A stretch of DNA of 64,000 nucleotides from Chryseobacterium gambrini. GTDB lineage: Bacteria; Bacteroidota; Bacteroidia; Flavobacteriales; Weeksellaceae. The notes under the pieces are model-generated. The model searched no databases, had not been told where the DNA came from, and saw nothing but the letters and a program-made list of their open reading frames with translations. Position numbers and translations under genes: made by a program. Every line of letters starts with the position of its first letter. Position 1 is the stretch's first letter. The stretch is from positions 1-64,000 of the forward strand of contig NZ_FTOV01000001.1 of assembly GCF_900156825.1 (NCBI RefSeq), written 5' to 3'. This document shows positions 1 through 9,117 of this stretch, piece after piece.

Positions 1-2300
1 TGATGGGGAAGGTTTAAATGATTGTATTTGATCACACTGATTCCCTTATCCGGCATACTGATCATGTTTCCGTTCACATCATATCCGATGGTTTGCCCGC
101 CGCCTTCGTATCCTGTTGCATTTTGTGCATAATCATTGATGTTGGTAAGCCTGTTGCCGGTATTGCCGGAAGCATAGATGTATTGCAGATTATCAATCAT
201 GGTCGGCGTTGTATTCCCATATTCCAGAACCGAGGTTCTGTACAGACTGGTGATATTTCCGTTCAGATCATACGCTAAAGATTCCGTATTCTCTTTACTG
301 TTCGGGTTTTGGGGATTCTGGTAAAATCCTGCTGTAAGCCTGTTAATTTTATCATAGGCATACCCGTATCTTTTCGGTGTTGTCGATGGATTTGCCCCAA
401 TAGATTCTACGGCTCTCCAGTCTACTTCGGCAATATTCCCGTTGTATTTCGGGACAACATTCTTTCCTGAAAACTGAGCTGTATCCGGATTTTCGATCCC
501 CTCGCGACTGGTATATTTTATCTTGTAGGAAAACAGTTTTCCGCCAAGATCCGTTGCCGCCATCTGGTTTTTGTTGATCTCCGTCATCCATCCGCGGATG
601 TTGTAATCGTAATCGATGCTTTGCAGGGGCGCAGAACCCGATGTAGAGCCTACTTTCTTGTTCACAAGCTGGGACAGGTCGTTGTAGGTGTTTTCGGCAA
701 GCAGTTCTTCAGGATTATTGTCTACCTGATGGTAATGTTTTACCAGCCTGTTCTGAGAATCGTACTCAAATCTTTCCTGTACCGTTACCCCGACTTCGCC
801 CTGCTTTCTGAGGTGATAGGTATTGGTTTTTACAGGAACCCCCGCAAAATCAAGTTCAGTTTCGGTGTTGGTGTATCCTCCGAGATGGTTGGTGCTTTTG
901 GTCGCAATGGCTCTTCCCATCGAATCGTAATAGCTATAGGTTTTCGTCCAGTTGTTGTCTTCGATGTTTTTAACGTAGGCAGCGGTTAAAATTCCCATTG
1001 TGGAAGCATCTTCACTGCTTCCCAGCGTCTGTTTCATCGTATGCTGCCCCAGAACCGTTGCAGGAACCGCCGGAGCTTCGGGAGGGTAGGTATCGTAATA
1101 ATTAACCGAAAGCAGGGTCATGCTTCCCGTAGGAAATGCCTGTTTGTCGTAGTACACCTCCAGCCCCTGCAGATTAAAGGAAGTGGAGGATCTTCTTTCC
1201 GTATTGTAGGCATTGGCAGTCATGCTGTTCAGGGCATTCTGCATTACCTGTCTCGATGCGGTGTTGGAGAAGAAACCGGTATACGCCACTCTTCCGAACT
1301 CATCATATTTGGTAAAAAGCCAGCCTTTGCTTCCGAAGCTGTTGTTTACTGTTCTCAGGATGGCATCCTGCGTGAGCACCACACGGTCCTGTTTGTCGTA
1401 GACCATCAGTTCCCATTCTTTTCCGGGCAGTCTTTTTTCAACCAGACGGTCTCTTCCGTCGTACCGGTACTGGTAGCAGAGCTCGTTTAAAATAGCATCC
1501 GTAATCAGGTTACTGTTATCTGAAATCTGTTTTACCGCTTTCGGGGAAAGGACGAAAGCCAGCTGGCTGTACTCGTTGTACACGTAATATGTGTCCACAT
1601 TCTGTGCCCCGTCATTTCTGCGCACTAGAATTGTCTGTCCCTGTCCGTTTTTAAATTCCGTTACAGGATTTCCGTCCTCATCGGTAACGGTGTTTTTGTA
1701 CAGTGTTGCGGCAGGATAATATCCTGAATTATCTGAAGAAACCGAAAGCGTGGAAACCGTGGTGGAAACATTGTTCACGGTACTGGTGGTTGTACTGGTG
1801 ACAAATTTCTTCACCTCCGTTCCCAGGTTGGTTTCGTACTTCAGCTTCTGGGTGTGTCCCGAGCTCATCTTCCATGGCTCTCCGGGGCTTGCCTGCTGCA
1901 ATACCCTGTCCAGCGGGGAGTTTTCCATTTCTTTTTCAGAATATGCATTGGAAACCCCGTAATAGGAGTTGGCAGCGGTTTCATCGGTAATTCCGGTGTG
2001 GATGGAGGAGTTCTGGGTGGCGGCAGGCACGGGAAGGATGTTTTTCACCTGTCTTCCGAAGCCGTCATAGGTAACGGGTGTTACCAGGTCTTTTCCGCCG
2101 GGTGCCGCTTTTACACTGATGATCTGCTTGGGTCTTCCCAGACCGTCAAAGTAAGTGATGGTCTCGGATTTCCGGCTGCAGTCGTCATTCAGACAGCTCT
2201 GGGACTGTATGTAGTTCTCGTTCTGGGACTGTGCGAAGGACATCGCGGCAATGCTCAGCCCCAACAGGGAGAATGCTTTGGTTGTACTGTATTTTCTCAT
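1..2300 (-). CDS. DUF6443 / RHS-repeat surface protein, 3' end cut by window edge
   Basis: An open frame of 766 codons begins at the ATG at 2298-2300 and runs off the left edge without a stop, so the C-terminus is missing. The start MRKYSTTKAFSLLGLSIAAM is a signal peptide ending near AMSFAQ. Next comes a segment typical of Bacteroidota DUF6443 proteins (YFDGLGRPKQ, near residue 50). Repeated YD-type motifs follow, such as YDGFGRQ, YDKQDRV, YDEFGR and YDYNIRGWM. The visible end, YNHLNLPH, is the usual RHS signature just before the RHS core and variable tip. Such proteins form a large beta-cage shell outside the cell; the tip often carries a toxin, which cannot be judged here. The gene starts 7 nt after the stop of the 1134-aa gene, so the two are very likely co-transcribed. 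No frameshift was seen at three places where I checked the frame. Confidence 0.88.
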   Translation of the reverse strand, partial: MRKYSTTKAFSLLGLSIAAMSFAQSQNENYIQSQSCLNDDCSRKSETITYFDGLGRPKQIISVKAAPGGKDLVTPVTYDGFGRQVKNILPVPAATQNSSIHTGITDETAANSYYGVSNAYSEKEMENSPLDRVLQQASPGEPWKMSSGHTQKLKYETNLGTEVKKFVTSTTTSTVNNVSTTVSTLSVSSDNSGYYPAATLYKNTVTDEDGNPVTEFKNGQGQTILVRRNDGAQNVDTYYVYNEYSQLAFVLSPKAVKQISDNSNLITDAILNELCYQYRYDGRDRLVEKRLPGKEWELMVYDKQDRVVLTQDAILRTVNNSFGSKGWLFTKYDEFGRVAYTGFFSNTASRQVMQNALNSMTANAYNTERRSSTSFNLQGLEVYYDKQAFPTGSMTLLSVNYYDTYPPEAPAVPATVLGQHTMKQTLGSSEDASTMGILTAAYVKNIEDNNWTKTYSYYDSMGRAIATKSTNHLGGYTNTETELDFAGVPVKTNTYHLRKQGEVGVTVQERFEYDSQNRLVKHYHQVDNNPEELLAENTYNDLSQLVNKKVGSTSGSAPLQSIDYDYNIRGWMTEINKNQMAATDLGGKLFSYKIKYTSREGIENPDTAQFSGKNVVPKYNGNIAEVDWRAVESIGANPSTTPKRYGYAYDKINRLTAGFYQNPQNPNSKENTESLAYDLNGNITSLYRTSVLEYGNTTPTMIDNLQYIYASGNTGNRLTNINDYAQNATGYEGGGQTIGYDVNGNMISMPDKGISVIKYNHLNLPH

Positions 2301-2307
2301 GTTTGTG

Positions 2308-5300
2308 TTATGGTTTGTAGTTGTACTTGTTTTCAGACACTTTTTTGTTGATATAGCTTCCTGCGCTGTTTTTACTTCTTACTCCTGTTTCTTTCAGCCT
2401 GTTTGCCGAATCGTAGGTGTAAGTCTGTCTTACCCCGGACGGAGGCGTGATGCTGGTTACCCCGATCAGCGGATCGTAGGTGTAGGTGGAGATCAGCTTT
2501 CCTGAAAGCGCCGACTGTTTTCTGAAGCTGTTCAGGGCATCCAGAAGAAGGCTTTCCTGTGCAGGATCTGCAGCATCGTTATCGGAAGCCGTTACAATCC
2601 CTGAAACCGGAACTGTGGAAGTCAGCTGGTCGTAAGTGATTCCCTCCACCTTGGCAATGGGTTGGGTTTTGTTATATCCCCAGACAATGGCTACCGGAAT
2701 TCCGTCCTTGGTGGTGTACTGAAGGATGTTTCCTCTTTCATCGTATTTGTCGTAGGTAACATCAGTGGATGAAGTACCGCTGAGTTTATCATACGATTTC
2801 TGGGACAACGGAAGCACGAGATTTCCTGCCTGAGCTGTAGGAAGGGAAGCCGGGTACACCGTTTCTGTTTTGCCCAGAGTTTTGGTAACACCGCCAACGG
2901 TTTGCGTAACGGTGGTTTCCAATGGAATGCCGATCATGTTTTTACTGATCAATAACTGGTTGTTTTTTTCGTGGGCGTACTGGTAATTTGTCTCTGTGAT
3001 GCTGTTCTCAGGGGTTGTGAGGGTTTGTTTGGTAACCTGGCTGTGCATTGAAGAGTAGTCATAATTTTTTGTGGTAATCAGTTTACGGTAGTTAGGGTTG
3101 AGATAATCATCATAGGATGGGTCAGAAAGGGAGGTCTCTAAAGGCATATAATCTATATACTCTACAACCTCCTCTTTGCGAAGCTTAGCATCTATCGTGT
3201 AATGATTGTATAAACCCAAATGATAATTAGAAATTCTTTGAACATCTCCATAGCTGCAAAGCGCCAACGTGCTTTCATCATACATTTTAAACACAATGAG
3301 ATTAGGCTGTGCTTTTAAAATCTGATAGTTATAGGAATAATTGGTTTGTCTGTTTCTGAAAATATTATTGCCTACCTTTACAAAATCTCTGGTTCTCAAT
3401 ACATTACCACTGAACGTCAAACGATTGGATTTTGCACTGAAAAATGTGCTTGTAATAACGTTCTGTATAAAAGCACTATAGTTAAGTCCTGTAGATACAC
3501 TTGAAGACCAATATCCGGGTCCCGGATCAATTGTTAAAACCTGATTAGGCTCGTTATAATCTTTTCTGAACATTTTTTCGTAACCACCGTTCTCAAAATG
3601 GTCTCCGCCCACGCTGGTCGTTACAAACTCATAACGCTCCTGAAGACTGCTGTTGTACATATCACTTGTATTATTTGAGCTATGCAAAGCATACGTTATG
3701 GCAGGACCGGCAGCATGATGATCTCCTATAGAAACAGTGCTTATCTGAGGAATTGTTTTTAAAACAGGTAAATTTTGATGATCGTAAATTTCGGCAGGAT
3801 TATAATATAATCTTTTATAGCTTTTCACCACTCCCTGATCGGTATCTTTTATAGATTTTACTCTTATTCCATAGCCGTCTACAGAATTGTCAGAAAGTTG
3901 GGTGTAGCTTAATGCAACGTTGGCCATAACATAACTGTTTACAGATATAGGAGGATTATTGGCTCCTGCCTGTGCAATCAGCTTATAACGTTTATTGGGT
4001 AAAAATTGAAATATTTGGGTTTGTATCTGGCTGGTGTATCCTAATATACGGCCGCCGGTTAATAGTGTCTGTCCCGTGTCAAGATCAATTAATTTCCATG
4101 AAAACCGTTGGGTATGATTCCCGTTATAATTATCAGAACCCATTGAATAATTAATATTAACTGTTTGAGGCTGATAAATATTTTCTATGATCCACTCACC
4201 ATATAAACGGTCAGGCTCCATAACATTATTATTGAAGAGCAGATTTACCCCTCCGTTTACCTGCTGCAGATCTCTCATAGGAGGAGCTTCATATTCAATG
4301 GTGGTTTTACCTCCTGTAGGATAATTCACTTCAGTTAACAGACCTTTGGAAGCATAGAAAAAATCTGGTGTTCTTTCTCCGAAAGAATTTAAAACAGCAG
4401 GGGTATATGCCGGTGAAAGCGGCAGCATATAATTATGAAAAGAAGCAATCAAAGACTGATTCAAGGTTTTGTTATTATAATAGCCATACATATCCTGTTC
4501 GTAAGAAATTCTCTTGGGGAGTTCTAAAGGATCATTGTAAGAAAAATTATATTTTTTTTCAAAGACATTATTTTTATACAGCTGAACAGAGGTAAGAAAG
4601 AAACGTTGGGATCTGTTATTATTTTTGGCACCGTCAAAAACATAATTAAATAGTATCTTCTCTTTTTCCGTATTATTTTCTTTCAGTTCAATGGACGATA
4701 AATATGTTTTGAATTCAGAATTGATCTTCGTATCATAATTGAACTTTATCATCCGATTGCTTTCGGTTGAAGTAATCTGGCTGATTCTTTTTTTGTTTAA
4801 TACATATAATGTCTGAAAAGATTTTCTTATCTCCGGTGAAAGAACAGAAACAGAAATAGGATTACTGTAAGGTCCAAAAAGATCTCCTCCTGAAAATAAA
4901 TAGCAGATATCATTTTCGAAAACCGTATGGGTTTCAAAATCGGAGTTTTGATATGTGAAAGAGATTTTTTCATTATTAGGATGGATAATTTCCTTTAAGA
5001 AATAAGAAGTATCGGCATAATTGCTTATTCCGCCGGGAGCAGGCATCATCTTAGACCCTGTCATTTCTCTGTAATCCAGTGAACCTCCGAAAATGTATCT
5101 TATCCCGTTTGCATCCGTCATTTCAAACCCTGTAAAGCTTCTGTTTCCTAAGTTGGGATCAGCGTTAATTGTTTTAATCTTTACATCAGAATCATTCTTC
5201 ATAAAGTAAGGGTTAAAGTTTTCGTCCAAATAAAATGATGCAGAAATATTATGTACTTTGACGTTAAAAACATCTCTTTCAGAATCTATTGCCGTAGGCT

Positions 5301-5712
5301 GATAGCAGACTTTTCTTAAGATATCATCTGCTGCGCAGTCAGAAGCTGCATTCTGAGTAATTTCATTATAATTTTTAGTTAATCTATCAGTGTTTTCATC
5401 GGGAAGTCCATTTACGGTGCGGCTTATAATTCCTCCGGCATTTACAATCCACGTCATTCCTGTATCATTGGGAAGATCATCTACCTTAACCCCGGCACCA
5501 AAATATTGTAATGATAGAGCTGTTGAAATTTTATTGCCATTTAAGCTGAGCAGCGGAATATTTATATTTAATTTTCCGGTATGCTCATCTTCAGAGACAC
5601 TTTTTTCTCTTGTAAACTGAAAAGACTGTGGAGAACTTGGAATAAAACTTAACTCCTGTCCTGAAATAAGTATTACAGGACAAAAGACAATTCCTATTAA
5701 ATATTTCTTCAT
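2308..5712 (-). CDS. Large secreted RHS/YD-repeat-like protein (1134 aa)
   Basis: The protein starts MKKYLIGIVFCPVILISGQ, a signal peptide, so it is exported. The first 300 residues include LNINIPLLSLNGNKISTALS and WIVNAGGIISRTVNGLPDE, a pattern of the N-terminal half of SpvB/RHS-like Bacteroidota proteins that precede DUF6443 genes. The C-terminal 100 residues contain YDKYDERGNILQYT, TYTYDPLIGVTSITPPSG and YTYDSANRLKETG, which are clear YD repeats. It ends shortly after these repeats with no toxin tip. Together with the following DUF6443 gene it may form a split RHS system: this protein the shell, the next the core and effector. It sits 5 nt downstream of the T9SS gene and 7 nt upstream of the DUF6443 gene. 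Function beyond a surface or secreted shell is inference. Confidence 0.8.
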   Translation of the reverse strand: MKKYLIGIVFCPVILISGQELSFIPSSPQSFQFTREKSVSEDEHTGKLNINIPLLSLNGNKISTALSLQYFGAGVKVDDLPNDTGMTWIVNAGGIISRTVNGLPDENTDRLTKNYNEITQNAASDCAADDILRKVCYQPTAIDSERDVFNVKVHNISASFYLDENFNPYFMKNDSDVKIKTINADPNLGNRSFTGFEMTDANGIRYIFGGSLDYREMTGSKMMPAPGGISNYADTSYFLKEIIHPNNEKISFTYQNSDFETHTVFENDICYLFSGGDLFGPYSNPISVSVLSPEIRKSFQTLYVLNKKRISQITSTESNRMIKFNYDTKINSEFKTYLSSIELKENNTEKEKILFNYVFDGAKNNNRSQRFFLTSVQLYKNNVFEKKYNFSYNDPLELPKRISYEQDMYGYYNNKTLNQSLIASFHNYMLPLSPAYTPAVLNSFGERTPDFFYASKGLLTEVNYPTGGKTTIEYEAPPMRDLQQVNGGVNLLFNNNVMEPDRLYGEWIIENIYQPQTVNINYSMGSDNYNGNHTQRFSWKLIDLDTGQTLLTGGRILGYTSQIQTQIFQFLPNKRYKLIAQAGANNPPISVNSYVMANVALSYTQLSDNSVDGYGIRVKSIKDTDQGVVKSYKRLYYNPAEIYDHQNLPVLKTIPQISTVSIGDHHAAGPAITYALHSSNNTSDMYNSSLQERYEFVTTSVGGDHFENGGYEKMFRKDYNEPNQVLTIDPGPGYWSSSVSTGLNYSAFIQNVITSTFFSAKSNRLTFSGNVLRTRDFVKVGNNIFRNRQTNYSYNYQILKAQPNLIVFKMYDESTLALCSYGDVQRISNYHLGLYNHYTIDAKLRKEEVVEYIDYMPLETSLSDPSYDDYLNPNYRKLITTKNYDYSSMHSQVTKQTLTTPENSITETNYQYAHEKNNQLLISKNMIGIPLETTVTQTVGGVTKTLGKTETVYPASLPTAQAGNLVLPLSQKSYDKLSGTSSTDVTYDKYDERGNILQYTTKDGIPVAIVWGYNKTQPIAKVEGITYDQLTSTVPVSGIVTASDNDAADPAQESLLLDALNSFRKQSALSGKLISTYTYDPLIGVTSITPPSGVRQTYTYDSANRLKETGVRSKNSAGSYINKKVSENKYNYKP

Positions 5713-5717
5713 TTGTA

Positions 5718-7409
5718 TTATTTTTTAATCATTTTGGCATTCGCCGTTTTATTATTGGTTTTCACCACCACCAGATACGCCCCCTGAATCAAAGGCTGGG
5801 TATTGATCTTAGTGATCTTTTTTTTTGTTTTTACCGTTTCAAGCTTTCTTCCGCCCATATCATACACTGCAATTTCAGCCTCAAACGCTCCCTCTCTCAA
5901 GCCCTCAAACCCAAGCTCCACATACACATAATCCGTTACCGGGTTCGGGTAGATCCTGATATCCTGCTTTTCGATCAGCTGGTCAACCTGTCTGTCGCCC
6001 AGCTTCACGATCTTCCAGTTTTCTTTTCCCAGTTCCTCTGCGCTTGTTCCTGCGAGTACAATCGATCCGTCACGGTTCAGCTTAATATCAGATAACCGTT
6101 CCTCTTTTTTTCGGGATTCTCCCTTTACGTGCTTTCTCCACTGCTCATTTCCGTTCTGGTCGAGATACAGCATCCAGAAAGTTTCATCATCATTTTCAAT
6201 TCTGCCTTCCGCCTGCGTATAACCGCCTAAAAGAATCCCTTTGGACTTCCCGCTTCCATCTTCCTGCTTCCCGGCAATCACACTCATCCCCATCAGAACA
6301 TCCCTATTTTTAAAGCTGTAAGATTTCTGCCAGATTTCTTCGCCTCTTTCATCAATGGAGATTAACCAGAGGTCTGTACCCTCTTCAATACCCACCGATT
6401 TATTTCCCGATCTTTCCGATCTGGATTCTCCACCGATCAGATAGCCTGTTGAAGTCAGGGCAAGTGTTCTTACATGATCGTCTCCTTTTCCTCCGAAATT
6501 CTTTTCCCATTCTACTTTTCCGTCTTTCGAAAGCTTAACGATCCAGTAATCGCCTTCACCAAAATTGTTGCTTGTTTTTGGTTGATAGTTGATGGTTTTA
6601 CTACTTCCAGCCTCCGTCTTCCCGCTTCCTGCCAAAGCTGCGCTTCTCGAATAGATCCCTAATAAAGCTCCGCCGTCTTTGGTGGGAATCATCTTTTCCA
6701 CTTCATCCAGACCTTTCCCGCCTAATACCAATTGGGATAATTCCTTCCCGTTTTTATCCAGTCGTACCACCAGAACATCTTTGGAGCCGTAGCCCTTCAT
6801 TTTCGGATCCTGAGCCTGTTTACCCTGAGCGGAGTCGAAGGGAAGGGTTGTATTCCCCGCAACAAAAAATCCAAAATCCGTCGTCTGAATCACCGCTCTT
6901 GCTTCTTCATCCGAAGTTCCGCCAATTGTTTTCTGCCATAATTCATCGCCAAATTCGTTGATTCTGATCAGCCAAAAATCGCTGCCGCCTTTGGAATCGT
7001 CCTTTTTATCTAGCCCTTTTCCTGAATAGCTGGAACCCGCCAGAAGAAACCCGCCTTCCTGCGTGTTAACCGTTGCCGATAAAAAATCGTGGTTTTTCCC
7101 TGAGAAATATTTTTCCCAGACCTCTTCGCCCTGCTGGTTGAGCTTAACCAGATGGAAATCGTAACCATTATTCTGCTGCGAGGTGGCAGAAGGCAGACCG
7201 TAGGTTGCAGGAGAACTGCTGCCTGTGATCTTTTGGCTGTTAACCCGAATGCTGCTTCCGGTAATTAAATACTGCTGATCGATGGTCGTGGTGACCTGTG
7301 AAAGAAAGTCCTGCGTAGAAGACCGGATATCTTTCTGCCAGACCACTTCCTGAGCGGAAACGCCCAGAATGCAGCACAGAGTGAGCATGCTCATGCCGAG
7401 TTTTTTCAT
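5718..7409 (-). CDS. T9SS-sorted repeat (beta-propeller-like) protein
   Basis: The 563-aa protein begins with a signal peptide (MKKLGMSMLTLCCILGVSAQ). Its middle is a series of similar units of about 50-60 residues with motifs such as WQKTIGGTSDEEA, WEKNFGGKGDDHVR and DFWLIRINEFGDELW, the pattern of lipoprotein/beta-propeller-like repeat proteins of Bacteroidota. The C-terminus has IRIYPNPVTDYVYV and ends NKTANAKMIKK, a type A T9SS sorting domain, so the protein should be secreted or anchored at the cell surface. It is first in a minus-strand operon with the two RHS-type genes. Oddity: near residues 190-205 it carries FDSAQGKQAQDP, which is the translation of a palindromic intergenic-type repeat (6805-6843) sitting in frame inside the gene. 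Confidence 0.85.
   Translation of the reverse strand: MKKLGMSMLTLCCILGVSAQEVVWQKDIRSSTQDFLSQVTTTIDQQYLITGSSIRVNSQKITGSSSPATYGLPSATSQQNNGYDFHLVKLNQQGEEVWEKYFSGKNHDFLSATVNTQEGGFLLAGSSYSGKGLDKKDDSKGGSDFWLIRINEFGDELWQKTIGGTSDEEARAVIQTTDFGFFVAGNTTLPFDSAQGKQAQDPKMKGYGSKDVLVVRLDKNGKELSQLVLGGKGLDEVEKMIPTKDGGALLGIYSRSAALAGSGKTEAGSSKTINYQPKTSNNFGEGDYWIVKLSKDGKVEWEKNFGGKGDDHVRTLALTSTGYLIGGESRSERSGNKSVGIEEGTDLWLISIDERGEEIWQKSYSFKNRDVLMGMSVIAGKQEDGSGKSKGILLGGYTQAEGRIENDDETFWMLYLDQNGNEQWRKHVKGESRKKEERLSDIKLNRDGSIVLAGTSAEELGKENWKIVKLGDRQVDQLIEKQDIRIYPNPVTDYVYVELGFEGLREGAFEAEIAVYDMGGRKLETVKTKKKITKINTQPLIQGAYLVVVKTNNKTANAKMIKK
6805..6843. repeat. REP-like palindrome copy inside a coding sequence
   Basis: The core ccctgagcggagtcgaaggg (6823-6842) matches, with one base change in the centre, the GAGCGGAGCCGAAG core of the intergenic hairpins at 7828, 7903, 8853 and 8930. 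Here it lies inside the T9SS protein gene and is read through in frame. Confidence 0.65.
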
Positions 7410-7747
7410 ACTTAGTGTAATTTTAACGTTATTGTAAAGGTGAAGTTAAGAAAGGGAATGCTTAGAAAAATAAGGAAACCCGCATTCTTAAAGAATTGAT
7501 ATTAAATTTGACAGAACCTGTCCGAAATTTATTTGTTTTAATCATGGTTTTTTAGTTTTTTATGAGCTTTTAGCAGCTTGTCTTTATTAATTTTTGTTCA
7601 GAATGGTAAAAAGAAAATCTCATCCTTTTTACTTTTCTGCAAAATTACAAAGCATTAACGACAAAACATGTCGTTTTATTTTAAAGGATGCAATTTTTTT
7701 CAAAAAGGTTGGAAATCATGGTGAAAAAAATTTTTATGGGTGTGTTT

Positions 7748-7928
7748 TAATGTGCCTTCGGCTCCGCTCAGCGTACTGCTTGGTGGATTTGGTTGCAATG
7801 ATCTGTTTAAAATGGAATCTTATTGATGTGCGCTTCGGCTCCGCTCAGCGCACGGTGGCGGGTTTTATTTACAATGATTTGTTTAAAATGGAATGACATG
7901 AAGTACGCTGAGCGGAGCCGAAGCGTAC
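7748..7928. repeat. Tandem duplicated unit with REP-like hairpins
   Basis: Two adjacent units of about 75 bp share cttcggctccgctcagcg near the left (7753 and 7833) and tgtttaaaatggaat near the right (7803 and 7880). The second unit's hairpin (7828-7853) pairs gtgcgct with agcgcac. A third hairpin (7903-7928), in opposite orientation, pairs gtacgct with agcgtac. The stem ends differ but pair, which means they have changed together. Confidence 0.75.
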
Positions 7929-8060
7929 AATTAAAGAAATACGGTAATCAAAATTCTCCCGAAATCCTTCGACTGTTGTTCAGTCTTTCTTCGGAAAAAA
8001 TCCCATTTTTCCGAAGCCGATCCGAAGAAGACCCGAACATGATCCGAAGAAATGGGTTTT

Positions 8061-8100
8061 CAAACCGGTCAAAACCGGTCAAAAGCAGTCAAAACCGGTC
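8061..8100. repeat. Four-copy 10-bp tandem repeat
   Basis: Units caaaccggtc, aaaaccggtc, aaaagcagtc and aaaaccggtc follow each other without a gap. The position is 75 bp upstream of the DUF6266 start. Role unknown. Confidence 0.8.
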
Positions 8101-8174
8101 ATCTTTTTCACAGGTGTCTGAAATTGGAAAATTCTGTAATACCTTCGTTCTGTTAACCAATAAAAATGCACAAA

Positions 8175-8816
8175 ATGGCACGAATAACAAAAGGAATCCT
8201 TGGAGGATTTTCAGGAAAAGTGGGAACAATTGTAGGCGCAAACTGGCGCGGACAGGACATTATCAGAAGCATTCCCAAACCAAGCTCGAAACAGCCCACC
8301 GATAAACAGCTTCTTCAGCAGACCAGGTTCAGCATGGTGATCAGCTTTCTGCAGCCGCTTAAAAACATCCAGACGAAGTATTTCGGATCGGGGAGCGGCT
8401 CAAAATCAAGGGTGAACATGGCGGTTTCCTACACGATCAGTGAAGCATTACAGATGAATGGTGATGTTCCCGAACTGGTATACAATAAGGTACTGATCAC
8501 GAAAGGTGATCTGGCAGGTTTCCAGAACGTCACTGCTGCTCCGCAAACCGGAAATACCATTGCCCTGAGCTGGGAGAACAATTCCGCACAGGGAAATGCA
8601 GATACCGCCGACAAAGCCAATGCGGTGTGTTATTGCGAAGAACTGGGAACTTTTGAAATTTTCGAATCCGTTGCCGAAAGAGGAGCACTGACTGCTGATG
8701 TCACAATGCCTGCTTCCTACACAGGAAAGGAAATTCAGGTCTGGGTGTTTTTCAGGAATGCGAAAGAAACGCTTGCATGTAACAGCGCGTATCTTGGGGC
8801 TTATACTTTAGTTTAA
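8175..8816 (+). CDS. DUF6266 family protein
   Basis: The chosen start gives MARITKGILGGFSGKVGTIV, the characteristic opening of DUF6266 proteins of Bacteroidota; an in-frame ATG three codons earlier (8166) adds only MHK. The 213-aa protein continues with ANWRGQDIIRSIPK, also typical of the family. The C-terminal part looks like two beta-rich, Ig-like segments (IALSWENNSAQG..., VWVFFRNAKETLACNSAYLG). There is no signal peptide or membrane segment. The biochemical role of the family is not known to me; similar genes often appear in several copies in a genome. It is a single-gene unit between two hairpin clusters. Confidence 0.85.
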   Translation: MARITKGILGGFSGKVGTIVGANWRGQDIIRSIPKPSSKQPTDKQLLQQTRFSMVISFLQPLKNIQTKYFGSGSGSKSRVNMAVSYTISEALQMNGDVPELVYNKVLITKGDLAGFQNVTAAPQTGNTIALSWENNSAQGNADTADKANAVCYCEELGTFEIFESVAERGALTADVTMPASYTGKEIQVWVFFRNAKETLACNSAYLGAYTLV

Positions 8817-8852
8817 TCTGAATCTCCATCCGAAAGGGTGGGGATTTTTTGT

Positions 8853-8955
8853 GGTGGCTTCGGCTCCGCTCAGCCACCGTGTTTTTTTTGATGGTTTTTT
8901 TGGGGGGCGGTGTGTTGTTTTTCTGTAGTGGTGGCTGAGCGGAGCCGAAGCCACC
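8853..8955. repeat. Pair of REP-like hairpins, exact inverted copies
   Basis: The 26-nt hairpin at 8853-8878 pairs ggtggct with agccacc around a loop that contains the GGCTCCGC core. The hairpin at 8930-8955 is its exact reverse complement. The 51 nt between them are T- and G-rich. The two copies could fold together into one long stem. Confidence 0.85.
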
Positions 8956-9070
8956 GGGTTTTATTATTTTTGCTCTGCAGACTGTGATAACAGAGCGAAG
9001 CAAAAGTCATCATAGTATTTATTTTTCCCTTAACAAAGAAATTATTTTAAGTATATTTGAAGAGCAATTG

Positions 9071-9079
9071 GAAGGAGGT
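9071..9079 (+). promoter_or_regulatory. Strong Shine-Dalgarno-like site and 7-codon mini-ORF before hsdR
   Basis: The sequence gaaggaggt is a near-perfect anti-16S match, unusual in Bacteroidota. It lies 12 nt before the ATG of a mini-ORF (9092-9115, MRLFIKN, stop), whose stop is 2 nt from the hsdR ATG at 9118. Translational coupling is possible; this is inference. Confidence 0.45.
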
Positions 9080-9117
9080 AATATTCAATTTATGAGATTA
9101 TTTATAAAAAACTAATA

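Larger units (their letters stand above)
7410..8174. other. Intergenic region with hairpin repeats between divergent genes
   Basis: About 765 bp separate the minus-strand RHS operon from the plus-strand DUF6266 gene. It should hold both promoters, but I cannot fix either by consensus. The region contains a tandem duplication with REP-like hairpins (7748-7928) and a 10-bp tandem repeat (8061-8100). The open frames that cross it read through the hairpins and are not credible genes. Confidence 0.7.
8817..9117. other. Intergenic hairpin pair before the type I R-M genes
   Basis: This 300-bp stretch carries a short terminator-like hairpin after the DUF6266 gene (tctccatccgaaagggtggggatttttt, about 8822-8850, shown here as its two arms around cgaaag), then two facing REP-like hairpins, then a purine-rich site (9071-9079) ahead of hsdR. 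It marks the left border of the defence island. Confidence 0.6.

Noticed and set aside
8061..8100. 10-bp tandem repeat as an iteron-type origin
   Set aside because: Only four imperfect copies, no replication initiator gene nearby.
7594..8305. Overlapping open frames of 100 and 160 codons
   Set aside because: They run through REP-like hairpins and the 10-bp tandem repeat, have odd composition (AERSRS-type peptide from the hairpin), and overlap the DUF6266 start.
8752..9003. 83-codon minus-strand frame
   Set aside because: It is the translation of the two inverted hairpins and the T/G-rich spacer; peptides GSAQPP and AERSRS are known by-products of this repeat.
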